Source: Astragalus membranaceus (taxonomy: Eukaryota > Streptophyta > Magnoliopsida > Fabales > Fabaceae). Taken from it: DNA of 64,000 nt. The stretch covers positions 78,343,100 through 78,407,099 of the forward strand of contig CM076847.1 in the NCBI GenBank assembly GCA_039519185.1. Reading direction: 5' to 3'. Every line of letters starts with the position of its first letter. Position 1 is the first letter of the stretch. Positions 31,284 to 41,700 of this stretch are shown here, one piece after another. A program made the translations under genes and the position numbers. The notes beneath the pieces were generated by a model that was not told the origin of the DNA, searched no databases, and was given only the letters and a program-made list of their open reading frames with translations.

Positions 31284-33296
31284 AAAAGGAATAAGGTTAC
31301 CCCATATGAACTTTGGCACAAAAAGACACCAAATTTGAGTTATCTCAAAATTTGGGGATGTAGGGCTGTAGTCAGGCTTACAGAACCTAAAAGGAAAACC
31401 TTAGGTGAAAGAGGTATAGACTGCATACTTATTGGATATGCTGAGCATTCTAAAGCATATAGATTCTATGTGCTGGAATCTAATGATTCTGTTGCTGTGA
31501 ACTCGGTCATAGAGTCACGGGATGCTATCTTTGATGAACGAAGGTTTACATCTATACCTAGGCCAAAGAACATGATTTCCATGTCGAAATCCTCAGTTAA
31601 TAAAGAGGATATACCTTCAACTAGTACTGAAACTAGAAAGAGTACGAGAGTAAGAAAGGCTAAGTCATTTGGAGATGACTTTCAACTCTATTTGGTTGAA
31701 GGGTCAAGGAATGATGTTGAATTTCAATATCAATATTGCCTCAATGTTGAGGAAGATCCAAAGACTTTTAGTGAAGCAATGGCTTCAAGGGATGTTGCAT
31801 TCTGGAAAGAAGCAATCCAAAGTGAGATGGATTCCATCATGCAAAATAATACCTAGAAATTGGTTGACTTACCTCCTGGATGCAAGCCATTAGGATGTAA
31901 GATGATCTTTAGAAGAAAGATGAAAGTGGATGGTACTGTTGACAAGTACAAAGCCAGATTGGTTATCCAAGGCTTTAGGCAAAAGGAGGGTATTGACTTT
32001 TTCGATACATATGCTCCTGTTGCTAGGATATCCACTATTAGACTGTTGTTAGCACTTGCTGCTATCCACAATCTGGTGATTCACCAAATGGATGTAAAAA
32101 CTGCATTCTTAAATGGTGAATTAGATGAAGAGATATACATGAAACAACCTGAAGGGTTTGTTATGCCTGGAAATGAAAATAAGGTGTGTAAACTGATGAA
32201 ATATCTTTATGGCTTGAAACAAGCGCCTAAACAATGGCATCAAAAGTTTGATGAGGTTGTGTTGTCTAGTGGTTTTGTTCTAAACCAAGCAGATAAATGT
32301 CTATACAACAAGTTTGATACTCATGGCAAAGGAGTTATCATTTGTTTGTATGTAGACGACATGTTGATCTTTGGTACCAACCAAGATCAAGTTGATGAAA
32401 CTAAAGCATTTTTGTCTTCTAAGTTTGATATGAAAGATATGGGGGAGGCGGATGTGATCTTAGGAATAAAGATCAAACGTGGAAACAATGGCATCTCCAT
32501 CTCTCAATCACATTACATTGAGAAGATATTGGAGAAATTTAATTTTAAAGATTGTTCTCCGGTGAGTACTCCCATTGATCCTAACGTGAAGCTATTACCT
32601 AATAAAGGTGTAGCGGTGTCTCAACTTGAATACTCAAGGGCGATAGGATCACTCATGTATGCAATGATTAGTACTAGGCCTGATATAGCTTATGCTGTTG
32701 CTAAACTTAGTAGGTTTACAAGTAATCCTAGTTCTCATCATTGGCAAGCTATGAACAGAGTATTCAAGTACTTAAAAGGAACCATTGACTATGGTTTGAC
32801 ATATACTGGATTTCCTTCAATTGTTGAAGGTTACTCTGATGCAAGTTGGATAACCAATATGGAAGATCATTCATCCACACGTGGTTGGGTATTCCTCCTT
32901 GGAGGAGGTGCTATATCTTGGGCATCCAAGAAACAGACTTGCATTACAAATTCAACAATGGAATCTGAATTTGTAGCTTTAGCAGCAGCTGGTAAAGAAG
33001 CCGAATGGCTAAGAAATCTGATATATGAGATTCCATTGTGGCCCAAGCCTATACCTCCCATATCTATCAGGTGTGATAGTCAGGCTACTTTGGCTAAGGC
33101 ATATAGTCAAGTATATAATGGGAAGTCTAGACACTTGGGAGTTAGACACAGCATGGTTCGGGAGTTAATCATGCATGGTGTGATATCAGTGGAGTTTGTG
33201 AGAACTCAGCATAATTTGGCCGATCATTTAACCAAAGGGTTAAGTAGAGATCTCGTGAAAAGGTCGGCTGTGGGATTAGGATTAAAGTCCATCTGA
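31284..33296 (+). CDS. Copia Gag-Pol, part 2 (integrase C-terminus, RT, RNase H)
   Basis: Continues the frame after the CTAAC target duplication (KRNKVTPYELWHKKTPNLSY). It includes the integrase C-terminal region (GCRAVVRL...GYAEHSKAYRFY). An in-frame TAG lies at 31854-31856, where NNT-stop-KLVDLPPGCKPLG is normally NNTW, so TGG has become TAG. RT motifs follow: MDVKTAFLNGELDEEIYMKQ near 32090 and CLYVDDMLIFG near 32345. RNase H covers about 32830-33250 (YSDASW, STMESEF, DHLTKGLS). It ends at TGA 33294-33296. Apart from the stop the region is clean, so the element was active recently. Confidence 0.92.
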
Positions 33297-33824
33297 AATC
33301 TCTTATGTTAAGATACCCAATTCCCATCTAATATGACATTAGGTGCTGAATTCAATGTGGAAAGCTTAACACGTAGAGATTGGAACACATCATCGAAAGT
33401 ATCCCAAAAGGGATGTGTTCGGTTCTGTAAGTTAAGGAGGTTGAAGTATAACTTCTTAATGGTTCTTTTGAAAAATTGCATTTGCAGGTGCAAGAAAGAA
33501 AAGGACTACCTATATAAGCATGAAGTTTAGCCGCTTCAAGAAGCTGGGACTTGGCTTTGATATGCTTATGAAGGATAGGGACACATGCTAGTAAACTAGT
33601 GTCGAGCAAGAGTAATGTTTTAAACTATTGTGCAGATTACCTTCATGTATTCATTATGAATAGAAAGGGTTCAATCCTTAGTGACACCCTGATATTCGAA
33701 TATTTGAAACGTGTAATTAGCTAAGATGAAATTCAATCGTCACGATATTTCATTTATGCAGTAGTTTGTCGTATGCTATGACTTTGGTGATTTGATCAGT
33801 AATTACGCTAAAATGGGGGAGGAT
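33297..33824 (+). other. copia 3' non-coding region with purine tract
   Basis: No convincing ORF. Ends with the purine tract AATGGGGGAGGA next to the right LTR. Confidence 0.7.
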
Positions 33825-34401
33825 TGTTGGACATTTTAGTGTAATTGGTCTCCTTATTATATTAAAATAAGAGTGTACGCTTGTTTTAATGTAATAAAGT
33901 GATTTGCAGGCAGTTGGCGCGCGAAACACGATTGAAGCGCGAGTCTAGTGCGGTTTGGCAGTGCGTTTGCAGTGCTGGGTTGCCCAATTGCGCGTGGAGC
34001 GCGAACGGGGCGCCACTTAAGCGCAGGCTGCGCATGAAGCATGACCGGGGCGCCACTTAAGCGCAAGTTGGAAGTGCAGTTATGCACAGAGTTGCGCGTG
34101 AAGCGCAAACGGAGCGCCTGTGAGGCGCGATTGGCTGGAAAAGACAGTTTTAAACGCAAAACTGTCGTGAACTGCTATATGGGAGTAACTTCTTCCTTTT
34201 TGATCATTCTTCTTCTGGTTCAGAAAGTTTTAGAAAACTTCATAAACAAGAACAAAACTCTTGAACATAATCTTCTGATTTTATCCGATTGAACAATTTT
34301 GGTTGAACCCCGAAATTTGATTCAATCTGAAAGTGTTTACACGACTTCAGATTTATCCAAGAATCATCTTGTTCATCTCGATTTCCTCAAGTTTACCAAC
34401 A
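33825..34401 (+). repeat. right LTR of copia element
   Basis: 577 bp, TGTTGG to CCAACA, followed by target duplication TGTTG. Confidence 0.92.
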
Positions 34402-34406
34402 TGTTG

Positions 34407-35165
34407 CAGGTACCAAATCACTTTCTGTATTCCAAGAACGTTCTTCCTTCATCAAATCTGTTTCGTCGTTCTCGCTTGGAGTTTGGAGATCTGTTATTGC
34501 CAATCGTTGTGTCGTCACTGACAATGATTGCGGAGTGCGTCGATCTCGTCTCCGCAAAGGATTCAGAACACCGATCTTTCATATTCGATCCAGGCGGAGC
34601 TTCCAAGCACACTGTCGTCAAAGGCTGCATCGCGTTCTTCAGCAACTTCACCACGGCGTTATCACTATCCGAAATCACTGTTCTCGTTTCGTTTCCATCT
34701 TGTGTTGATGTGCTCGCCTCCAATTTCAGTGATCTGCAACATCTGGCTTTCGCTCCGCCTTATGGCGTCGCACGACACCATAATTTCATCTTCGATCAGG
34801 GCAAGCCACCGCGTATGTCCGATTGTACTCGATCCTCCTTGTCTCTGTCGAGCACAGATTCGAACTCTGCAAAGCCTGAAGAACATCCTATTCTCATTTT
34901 CGATCCGGGTGGAAAGCACACCGCCTCTGCTTCCCGCCGTGCGTGGCTTCTGCTTCTCTTTGCTCGCGTTTTCAATTGCAACAGAACCACCGCGTTTCGC
35001 CTCCTGCGTTTTTCGTTTGGAATCCAGAACCTTCTCTGTTTGGTTGCGTCGTTTCTTTCGTCGTGTTCGTGCGTCTTGCTACCGTTTCGATTGGCGTCCA
35101 GATCCATTTCGTTGGTTGCTCTTACTTCGTTTCGGTTTAGTTTCGCCATTGTTAAAGAGAAGTGA
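34407..35165 (+). CDS. C-terminal part of the split ORF of the outer element
   Basis: Continues the frame of 9929-10339 after the target duplication, from QVPNHFLYSKNV to the stop at 35163-35165 (about 252 codons). The motif FIFDPGG (from ~34579), FIFDQGK (~34782) and LIFDPGG (~34892) recurs, so the region contains diverged internal repeats; FIFGSFG in the first part (around 10090) may be a fourth. The C-terminal ~90 residues are rich in aromatic and basic residues. Function unknown. It could be a degraded gag or captured host sequence. The opposite strand is also open in places, so coding use is not proven. Confidence 0.5.
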   Translation, partial: QVPNHFLYSKNVLPSSNLFRRSRLEFGDLLLPIVVSSLTMIAECVDLVSAKDSEHRSFIFDPGGASKHTVVKGCIAFFSNFTTALSLSEITVLVSFPSCVDVLASNFSDLQHLAFAPPYGVARHHNFIFDQGKPPRMSDCTRSSLSLSSTDSNSAKPEEHPILIFDPGGKHTASASRRAWLLLLFARVFNCNRTTAFRLLRFSFGIQNLLCLVASFLSSCSCVLLPFRLASRSISLVALTSFRFSFAIVKEK

Positions 35166-35608
35166 CAGGATTGATCGGGTGAGTGAGAGTGTAGGAGGGT
35201 TTCGATGGAGGTGTAGACAGAGGTGATTTTAGAAATTGAGTTCTCAGCTTTGGTGGTGTGTCTGGCCGCTGTCATTAGTGTGAAGGTTCCAGAAACAATA
35301 AGGTTAATAAGGTTAAGGGAGAAATGCAAGACCAAAGAAAGGCAAAAAGGGAAAATCAACAAAAAAAGGCTAAACCCTAGAACTAATGGACCAAACTTGA
35401 CCGAAGCAAGGCTGATGGGATACAAACTGAAAATGATTTTGGGCCATTTCATTTGAGGTCTTACCTATTTGAATTGGGATTAAATTTGCTGTTTGTGTTT
35501 GCTAGTATTTTTGTTGTTGTTGTTTATTTTTTTTGTTCCTTTTAGTACTTGAAATAGTTCTTGTATTTCAAGCTGATGTGTTGATACCACTATCAGCTTG
35601 AGGGAGAC
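35166..35608 (+). other. 3' non-coding part and purine tract of the outer element
   Basis: No clear gene. A purine tract (TTGAGGGAGAC) at about 35598-35608 lies next to the right LTR, as expected for plus-strand priming. Just before it, CAAGCTGAT and ATCAGCTTG form an inverted repeat around TGTGTTGATACCACT. Confidence 0.65.
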
Positions 35609-35681
35609 TATTAGAAATAATAGTCAATTAGGGGTTGTTGCAATTGTTAGGAATTAGTTAGATTTTAGTTAGTTTGTTAAG

Positions 35682-35749
<68 letters not shown>

Positions 35750-35883
35750 GAGCATCTTGTAACCAGATTTAGTATCTTTTTCAATCATAATGATTCCTTT
35801 TGAGAAACTCTCTCATTCAAGCTCTCTAGCATACTTCTCTTATGAGAAGGATCTTCACATCTTCGATCCTATAATTTCTAACA
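35609..35883 (+). repeat. right LTR of the outer element, with expanded (TA)n
   Basis: 275 bp, nearly identical to the left LTR except that the TATA-like box has expanded to a (TA)n run at about 35684-35744. Confidence 0.85.
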
Positions 35884-35888
35884 CTTTT

Positions 35889-36141
35889 TCCTTCTTACTT
35901 CTTCATTCTCATTCCTTCTCATTCTCTCATAATTATTTCTTATTCAATTAAATATTAAATTAAAAAATATCGAAAAAACATTATCGAGCTGCCGGAAATG
36001 TAAAATGTAATTTTGTTTACATTTTCGAGTCGCCGGAAAATATTACCTACGAGTGTTTTACCAGCTGCCAAAAGCCGCCAAAAAAGGTGACATTTCCAAC
36101 AGATTTTGGCCGCCAATAATCCTGGTTTTTCTTGTAGTGCA
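35889..36141 (-). mobile_element. right remnant of a CACTA-like element
   Basis: Read on the minus strand from about 36141 the sequence is CACTACAAGAAAAACCAGG, the classic terminal repeat of plant CACTA (En/Spm) transposons. Subterminal words follow (TGGCGGCCAAAA, GGAAATGTCACC, CTTTTGGCAGCTGG). The pyrimidine-rich part 35889-35935 continues that of 9230-9694, so this element was the landing site of the outer LTR element. No transposase. Confidence 0.7.
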
Positions 36142-36697
36142 TTAGTCACGGTAATTGATTACTTAGAAAACTTAAAGATTAATAAACTTGACGGATTTCA
36201 AACTTTAGAGACTATTTTCTATTTTTTTAAACTTTAGCCAACCAGGTGCCGAGCGTAGTCAATCATTGGGGGTAGTGCTTGTCACCCCATAAATTTTTAA
36301 TACTATTATACTAGTATGTAGGTAACAAGCTTAGAGAAACAATATATATTCATATCACAAAAATAGGTGACTTATAAGTTATATTATATAGACCCTCCTT
36401 CGAGAAAGTGTTACTTACCCCCACAATGGCCATAATAAGAAGTTAAAGAAAAGCTAGTAAATTACTATGGATACAATTATGAATCAATCATGGCAGACTA
36501 TTTTTTTAATAAAAATAATAACACCTAGAAAACCAAATATCAAAAACTCATTTGATTATTGTACAAAAAAAACACATTTGATTATTATATTTAAATATTA
36601 CATGTAATATCGGAACTCATTTAATTATCACATTTAAATATTATCAATTTTTGCTCTTAACCCTCTCTTGAAGGCAAACAATTCAAGAAGCATCAAG
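36142..36697. other. non-coding AT-rich stretch
   Basis: Between the CACTA-like end and the decayed gypsy element. No gene or clear repeat seen. Confidence 0.5.
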
Positions 36698-36892
36698 TGT
36701 AACATCCTCAAAATAATTTGCGGAATTATTTGGATTTTAACTCAATTGAATTAATTTAGTACTTAATTGGTAAAATTATTGAGTGCTAAAATTAATTATT
36801 GGCTGTCATAGAGTCGTTAACCGAATAATACGGGTCAAGGACGTTTTGGAATCGATATAAAAGATTAAAATCAATATGGTAATTTGACCACA

Positions 36893-36893
36893 T

Positions 36894-36980
<87 letters not shown>
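36893..36980. repeat. (AT)n(GT)n microsatellite
   Basis: About 20 bp of AT repeats followed by about 66 bp of GT repeats inside the LTR. Open frames across it are artefacts. Confidence 0.95.
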
Positions 36981-36981
<1 letters not shown>

Positions 36982-38175
36982 TGTAAGTGAAAGAAGAAAA
37001 GAAAGAGAATTAAAAAGAAAGAAAGGAAGCACGCGAGAGACAGAGAAGAGAAAGGAGAGAAAAGAAAGGAGAAGAGAAAGAATGGGAAAGGAGGAAGAAG
37101 AGGTAAGGGGGGGATTTAGGCTCATCAAAACGACTTCCTTCCGACACGAAAAATGCTCAACGTTTCTTCCTCTTCAATTTGATACAAACATCACAACATT
37201 TGGTTCACTCTTCCTCTTGTTGCCATTTTTGAATTAGAGAGAGAGTGTGAGGTATTGAGAGCTTTCCTCTTCTTCCAAGTAGATTGTGAGGTTGGGAAGT
37301 TCAAATATAAGGTTGATTGCAAGCATGGAGTGAAGGAATCAAGGATTGGATGGCTTAGGGTTTGAAAATCAAATTTGGGGTTATGGATGAATAGTAATTT
37401 GGAGGTTGAAGATGATGAATAGTGATTTCATGGAGGTTTTGTGATTGATTGGAGGTTCAAGGCTTTGGAAGCGGATTTGGGTGTCGCCGGAACGTGGAAT
37501 GAATTCGGGAACGTTCGTGTGGTTACTCAGAGATTTCGGTTCGATCGTGGCTCAGGCGTCAAGGGAGAGTTTTACTCACGCTTAGGATGTTTTCGTTTTA
37601 CAATGAATTTTTACGTGATTTGATTTCGAAAGATTTTGACTTAAAAACCGTTATTTGGAAATATATCGTATTTTGATAAACTTCGTTTTGATTGAGTTTT
37701 CGATTGGATTAATTGATTGCGTGGTTTTGATTGGGTCTGTTTTATTGGTTGTTAAAATTGTTTTCAATCGGAACGAGAATCAGAATTGAGCGGAATAACA
37801 GTTTTCGCGCGAAACCGCCAAAATTCTGCACCAACAGATACCCATCGCACCGCGACCTCCCCTCCATCGCATTGCGACCAGGTTTCAATTTCGCAACATT
37901 TTGTTGCAGACAGTTTTCGCGTCGCGACGGTATCGTGTCGCGTCGCGACGGTTTGTTGATTTTCAGCATCTACTCACTGATTTTGTTTTCGAGATAACTT
38001 TTGATCCGGGAACCCGATTGAGGTGTTCTAAGATGCGTTTGAAAGCTTATTCAGAGGCCTAACTGAATATACAATTTACATGGGTAAAATGAACTGTTTT
38101 TGAAGTCATGATTAGGTTCGAAAAACCTAATTTAGAATACGAGTGAGGAAAACACAAGTTATGATAGATAAGTCT

Positions 38176-38535
38176 AATAATCGAATTGGTATTGCTTTGT
38201 GGTCTTGCCTTCGGTTTTTAGATAGTTTACTAATCGAATTGGTATTGCTTTGTGGTCTTGCCTTCGGTTTTTTAGATAGTTTAATAATCGAATTGGTATT
38301 ACTTTGTGGTCTTGCCTTCGATTTTTAAACTAAAATGTGAAGTATGATGATAAGTCTAATAATCGAATTGGTATTGCTTTGTGGTCTTGCCTTCGGTTTT
38401 TAGACAGTTTAATAATCGAATTGGTATTGCTGTGTGGTCTTTCCTTCGGTTGTTAAACAAGAATGTAAAGTTTTGATAAACCAGTTTAATAAATCAGATT
38501 GGTATTGCTGTGTGGTCTTGCCTTCGGTTTATTAG
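38176..38535 (+). repeat. six-copy minisatellite in the LTR
   Basis: Units of about 52-75 bp, each containing AATCGAATTGGTATTGCT, TGTGGTCTTGCCTTCGGTTT and TTAGATAGTTTA, starting near 38178, 38231, 38285, 38359, 38413 and 38495. Confidence 0.85.
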
Positions 38536-39041
38536 ATTGAGTAACGTTCATCGGGTTTAGCATTCGTGCAGTCGGTGCCGTGTTAAAAAGTTAAAAGGGT
38601 TACATAATTGAACTGAGAGTGTTAGTAGGGGTCTCGGTAGAACTCACTGAGATTGTATCTCATTGTTCATATGTTGTTGTTTTACAGAGAAAGAGGGAAA
38701 GAAAGGACCTCAGAGACATGAGTAGGTTGAGCTCGGATGGTTGCTGATGACTTAGCTTTAGGCTTAAGTTTATATTTCCTTTTTGAGGTCTATGTACTAA
38801 GACCCTACGTATTTAGTACTTTGTCTCTCTTCCGCTTCTTGTATGATATTGAATACATTAGTCGCTGCTGTTTATGGTCAGAGAACCGTATGGTCTTGAT
38901 TATGTATAAGACTGGTTTGTTTTAATTCAGCGAAAAATTTACAGTGGTATTCAGTGTCTGGGCAGGAAATGTTACCTCTGATGATTTAGGTTTGGTGCAC
39001 TCGGGTGTTTTTAATTGATAAAAATACCGGGGTGTTACAGT

Positions 39042-39053
39042 TGGTATCAGAGC
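39042..39053 (+). promoter_or_regulatory. primer-binding site of the decayed gypsy element
   Basis: TGGTATCAGAGC, two bases after the LTR; matches initiator tRNA-Met. Confidence 0.8.
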
Positions 39054-39149
39054 AGTTCGACCTAGTCGGACTTAGTTTAGGGTTGAGTCGATTCCTTGTT
39101 AGTCCTGGTTGTAATTATACTTGTGATGCTAAGAGACATTGAGCCTGAT

Positions 39150-41700
39150 CAACTTAATACGTGGTGCATCATAAGCGGAATTATGGCAGGATGATCAAGA
39201 CGCAGTCCTCGACCAAGACCGGAATCTCCAACCGGTGCATCCTCAGGAAAGGTGGCATGACGGTGGAAGAATACATCGCTAACTTCGAGAAGTTGTCTCA
39301 GTTTTACCAAGTAGTAAAGTAAGCTCCGAATGACGAATGGAGAATTCAAAAGTATAAGAGGGGCCTTAGTGCTTTTATGACTTAGGGTCTCAATTCTTAT
39401 ACTATTACCATTTATGTTGCCTTAGTGCAATCAGCCTATGTCGCCGAGGATGATTTCATAGGGAGTATTGGATAGGAAGGAAGGTAGTTGAATTATCAAC
39501 TCCTAATGCAAAGTCTTAAGATAATTCCATCAAAGGGAAAGCAGGTGCAATTTTCTAATTCTTCAAAGGTCAGAAGATGTTCTAACTGTGGAAAGCGTCA
39601 CAGTGGTGGTTGTAAGCAAAGATCTAATCGATGCTATTATTATAATGAAGAGGGTCTCTATGGTAAAAAGTGTCCTGCAAGGAAGAATTCCAAGGAGTCA
39701 CAAGCAGCTCCAAGGCAATGACGAGTCTACACTCTGGATGCTTAGACAGTTACGAATGCTGACGATATACTTAGAAGATATGGGGTTTTCTTTTCAATAA
39801 CTCGATCAGTATATTATATGATTTGGGTGCAACCCATTGCTGTATATCCCAATCGTGTGTTGATCGGTTGGGATTAGTCTTATCATCGCTATCCGAGCCG
39901 ATATCTATTTTAACCGCTGCTAAGGGTCGTATCCAGACCTAATCTTTTAGTCAAATTGTCTACTTGTCATAAGAGGCAGAAATTCCATTGTAGAATTTAT
40001 TGTTGCCTATGAGAAGTATGGACGACGTCTTGGGTACGAACTGGATGACTGCAAATCAGGTTACACTCGACCGTGTTAATTATCTACCAGCTTCGCTTCA
40101 GAAGCAGTTGAATTGTCAAGGACAAACTCTGAAGCAGTTATCTCATTCACCTTAGCCGGTCAATCATTATTCCAAGGTGCAGAAGCCTATACTATTATGT
40201 TGTCTGCATCCACTAAAACTAGTATTAGATTTATCATCTGTACAAGTTGTGAATGACTTTCTGGATGTTTTTCCGGATGAAGTTTCTTCTGTACCTCCAG
40301 AGCGAGAGGTAGAGTTTTCTATAGAATTGGTTCCTGGCACAGGATCAATATCTATTACTCCTTATAGAATGTCTCCTTTAGAGTTATAGGAATTGAAGTC
40401 TCAACTTGAAGAGTTGTTTTCAAAGAGGTTCTTTCGACCGAGCGCTTCTCCATGGGGTGCTCGTTGTTGCTTGTCAAGAAGAAAGATGGAAATATGAGAT
40501 TGTGCATCGATTATCGACAACTCAACGAAGTGAAGGTCAAGAATAAATATCCCTTGCCAAGGATAGATGATTTGCTTAATTAACTTCGAGGTGCCGTGGT
40601 GTTTTCAAAAATTGATCTGAGGATGGGTTATCATCAAATAAAAGTTAGAGCCTTAGATATTCTGAAGACAGCTTTTCGTACTAGGTATGGACATTACGAG
40701 TTCGTAGTGATGCCCTTCGGTTTGACTAATGCTCCAGCGGTATTCATGGATTACATGAACAGGGTTTTCCATACTTACCTGGATCAATTTGTAGTTGTTT
40801 TCATTGACGATATCTTGGTGTATTCAAAGACCATTGAGGATCATGTTCAACATCTCCGCATTGTTCTGAATGTACTCCGAGAAAAGAAATTGTATGCAAA
40901 GCCGTCGAAGTGTGACTTCTGGATGCCTAAAGTGAAGTTTTTGGGACACGTGATTTCCCAGTCGGGAGTCGCGGTGGATCCCAGTAAGGTGGAAGCTGTG
41001 TTAAACTGGGAACGACCAACGTCCGTCACTGAGATAAGAAGTTTCTGAATTTAGCCGGTTATTATAGGAGATTTATTCGAGGGTTCTCACAGTTAGTTAT
41101 TCCACTTACTCGATTAACTCAAAAGGGTCAACCGTTTACGTGGGATGCCGATTGTGAAGAATGTTTTCAAGAGTTGAAGATTCAGTTGACTGCTGCTCCA
41201 ATCCTAATTCTTCCAGATCCTTCTTTGGAATTCCAAATTTACAGCGATGCTTCTGGGAAGGGTTTAGGATGTGTTCTCATGCAGAATCAACAAGTGGTAG
41301 CCTATGCATCCAGGCAATCATGAGGAGAATTATCCAACTCATGATTTGGAGTTGGCAGCTATTGTGTATGCACTGAAGATTTGGAGACAATACCTGTATG
41401 GGTCTCGTTTCGAAGTCTTTAATGATCACAAAAGTTTAAAGTATCTGTTCGATCAGAAAGAACTAAATAGCAGAAAGAAAAGTGGGTTGAGTTTCTGAAA
41501 GATTATAAATTCGTGTTGAAGAAGCATTCATGAGAGGCTAATGTTGTAGCAGATGCGCTGAGTAGGAAATCCATTCACATGGCAGAGTTAATGATGCAAG
41601 AAATGGAATTGTTAGAGTCCTTTAGATCTAAGTTGGGGTACATCCATAAGTTCCACTTTGGTGGCGAAGTATTAGTTTGTTAACCTCTCATTGTGAAGAT
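39150..41700 (+). pseudogene. Gypsy gag-pol remnant (gag, protease, RT, RNase H)
   Basis: Gag pieces near 39255-39380 (GGMTVEEYIANFEKLSQFYQ). A zinc-knuckle relic lies near 39570-39700 (CSNCGKRHSGGC, CYYYNEEGLYGKKCP with one Cys lost). The protease site near 39820 reads DLGATHCCIS, with Leu in place of Ser/Thr next to the catalytic Asp. RT 40480-41048: LCIDYRQLNEVKVKNKYPLP, then stops, MGYHQIKV, VMPFGLTNAP and VVFIDDILVYSK. RNase H 41215-41580: IYSDASGKGLGCVL and NYPTHDLELAAIVYALKIW. Several stops and frameshifts. After 41580 integrase would be expected but is not recognisable. Non-functional. Confidence 0.85.

Larger units (their letters stand above)
10340..34401 (+). mobile_element. Ty1/copia element (middle layer of the nest)
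   Basis: The LTRs 10340-10916 and 33825-34401 are both exactly 577 bp, start TGTTGG, end CCAACA and differ at only a handful of positions. The perfect target duplication TGTTG lies at 10335-10339 and 34402-34406. Without the nested Ogre-type element it is about 5.7 kb. Internal order is gag, zinc knuckle, protease, integrase, RT, RNase H, the copia order. No initiator-Met primer site is visible directly after the left LTR (AAAGATTGAATC instead). A purine tract AATGGGGGAGGA precedes the right LTR. Confidence 0.93.
9695..35883 (+). mobile_element. Non-autonomous copia-like LTR element (outer host of the nest)
   Basis: The LTRs 9695-9912 and 35609-35883 both begin TATTAGAAATAATAGTC and end AATTTCTAACA. 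The perfect target duplication CTTTT lies at 9690-9694 and 35884-35888. A tRNA-iMet type primer site (TGGTATCAGAG) follows the left LTR, and a purine tract precedes the right LTR. Once the nested copia element is subtracted, the internal region is only about 1.9 kb and holds one ORF that is not recognisable gag or pol. The first dinucleotide is TA rather than TG in both LTRs. It probably moved using proteins from a related autonomous element. Confidence 0.85.
36698..39039 (+). repeat. left LTR of the decayed gypsy element
   Basis: 2342 bp. Contains an (AT)n(GT)n microsatellite, a purine-rich tract (36985-37110), CG-rich words around 37840-37950 and a ~55-bp tandem array. Confidence 0.75.

Noticed and set aside
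34528..35452. Alternative frames on both strands over the outer-element ORF
   Set aside because: Only the frame continuous with 9929-10339 across the insertion site has structural support.
36884..37237. Open frames across the GT/purine tracts (CVCVCV and TH repeats)
   Set aside because: Pure microsatellite translation inside an LTR; no start context or homology.
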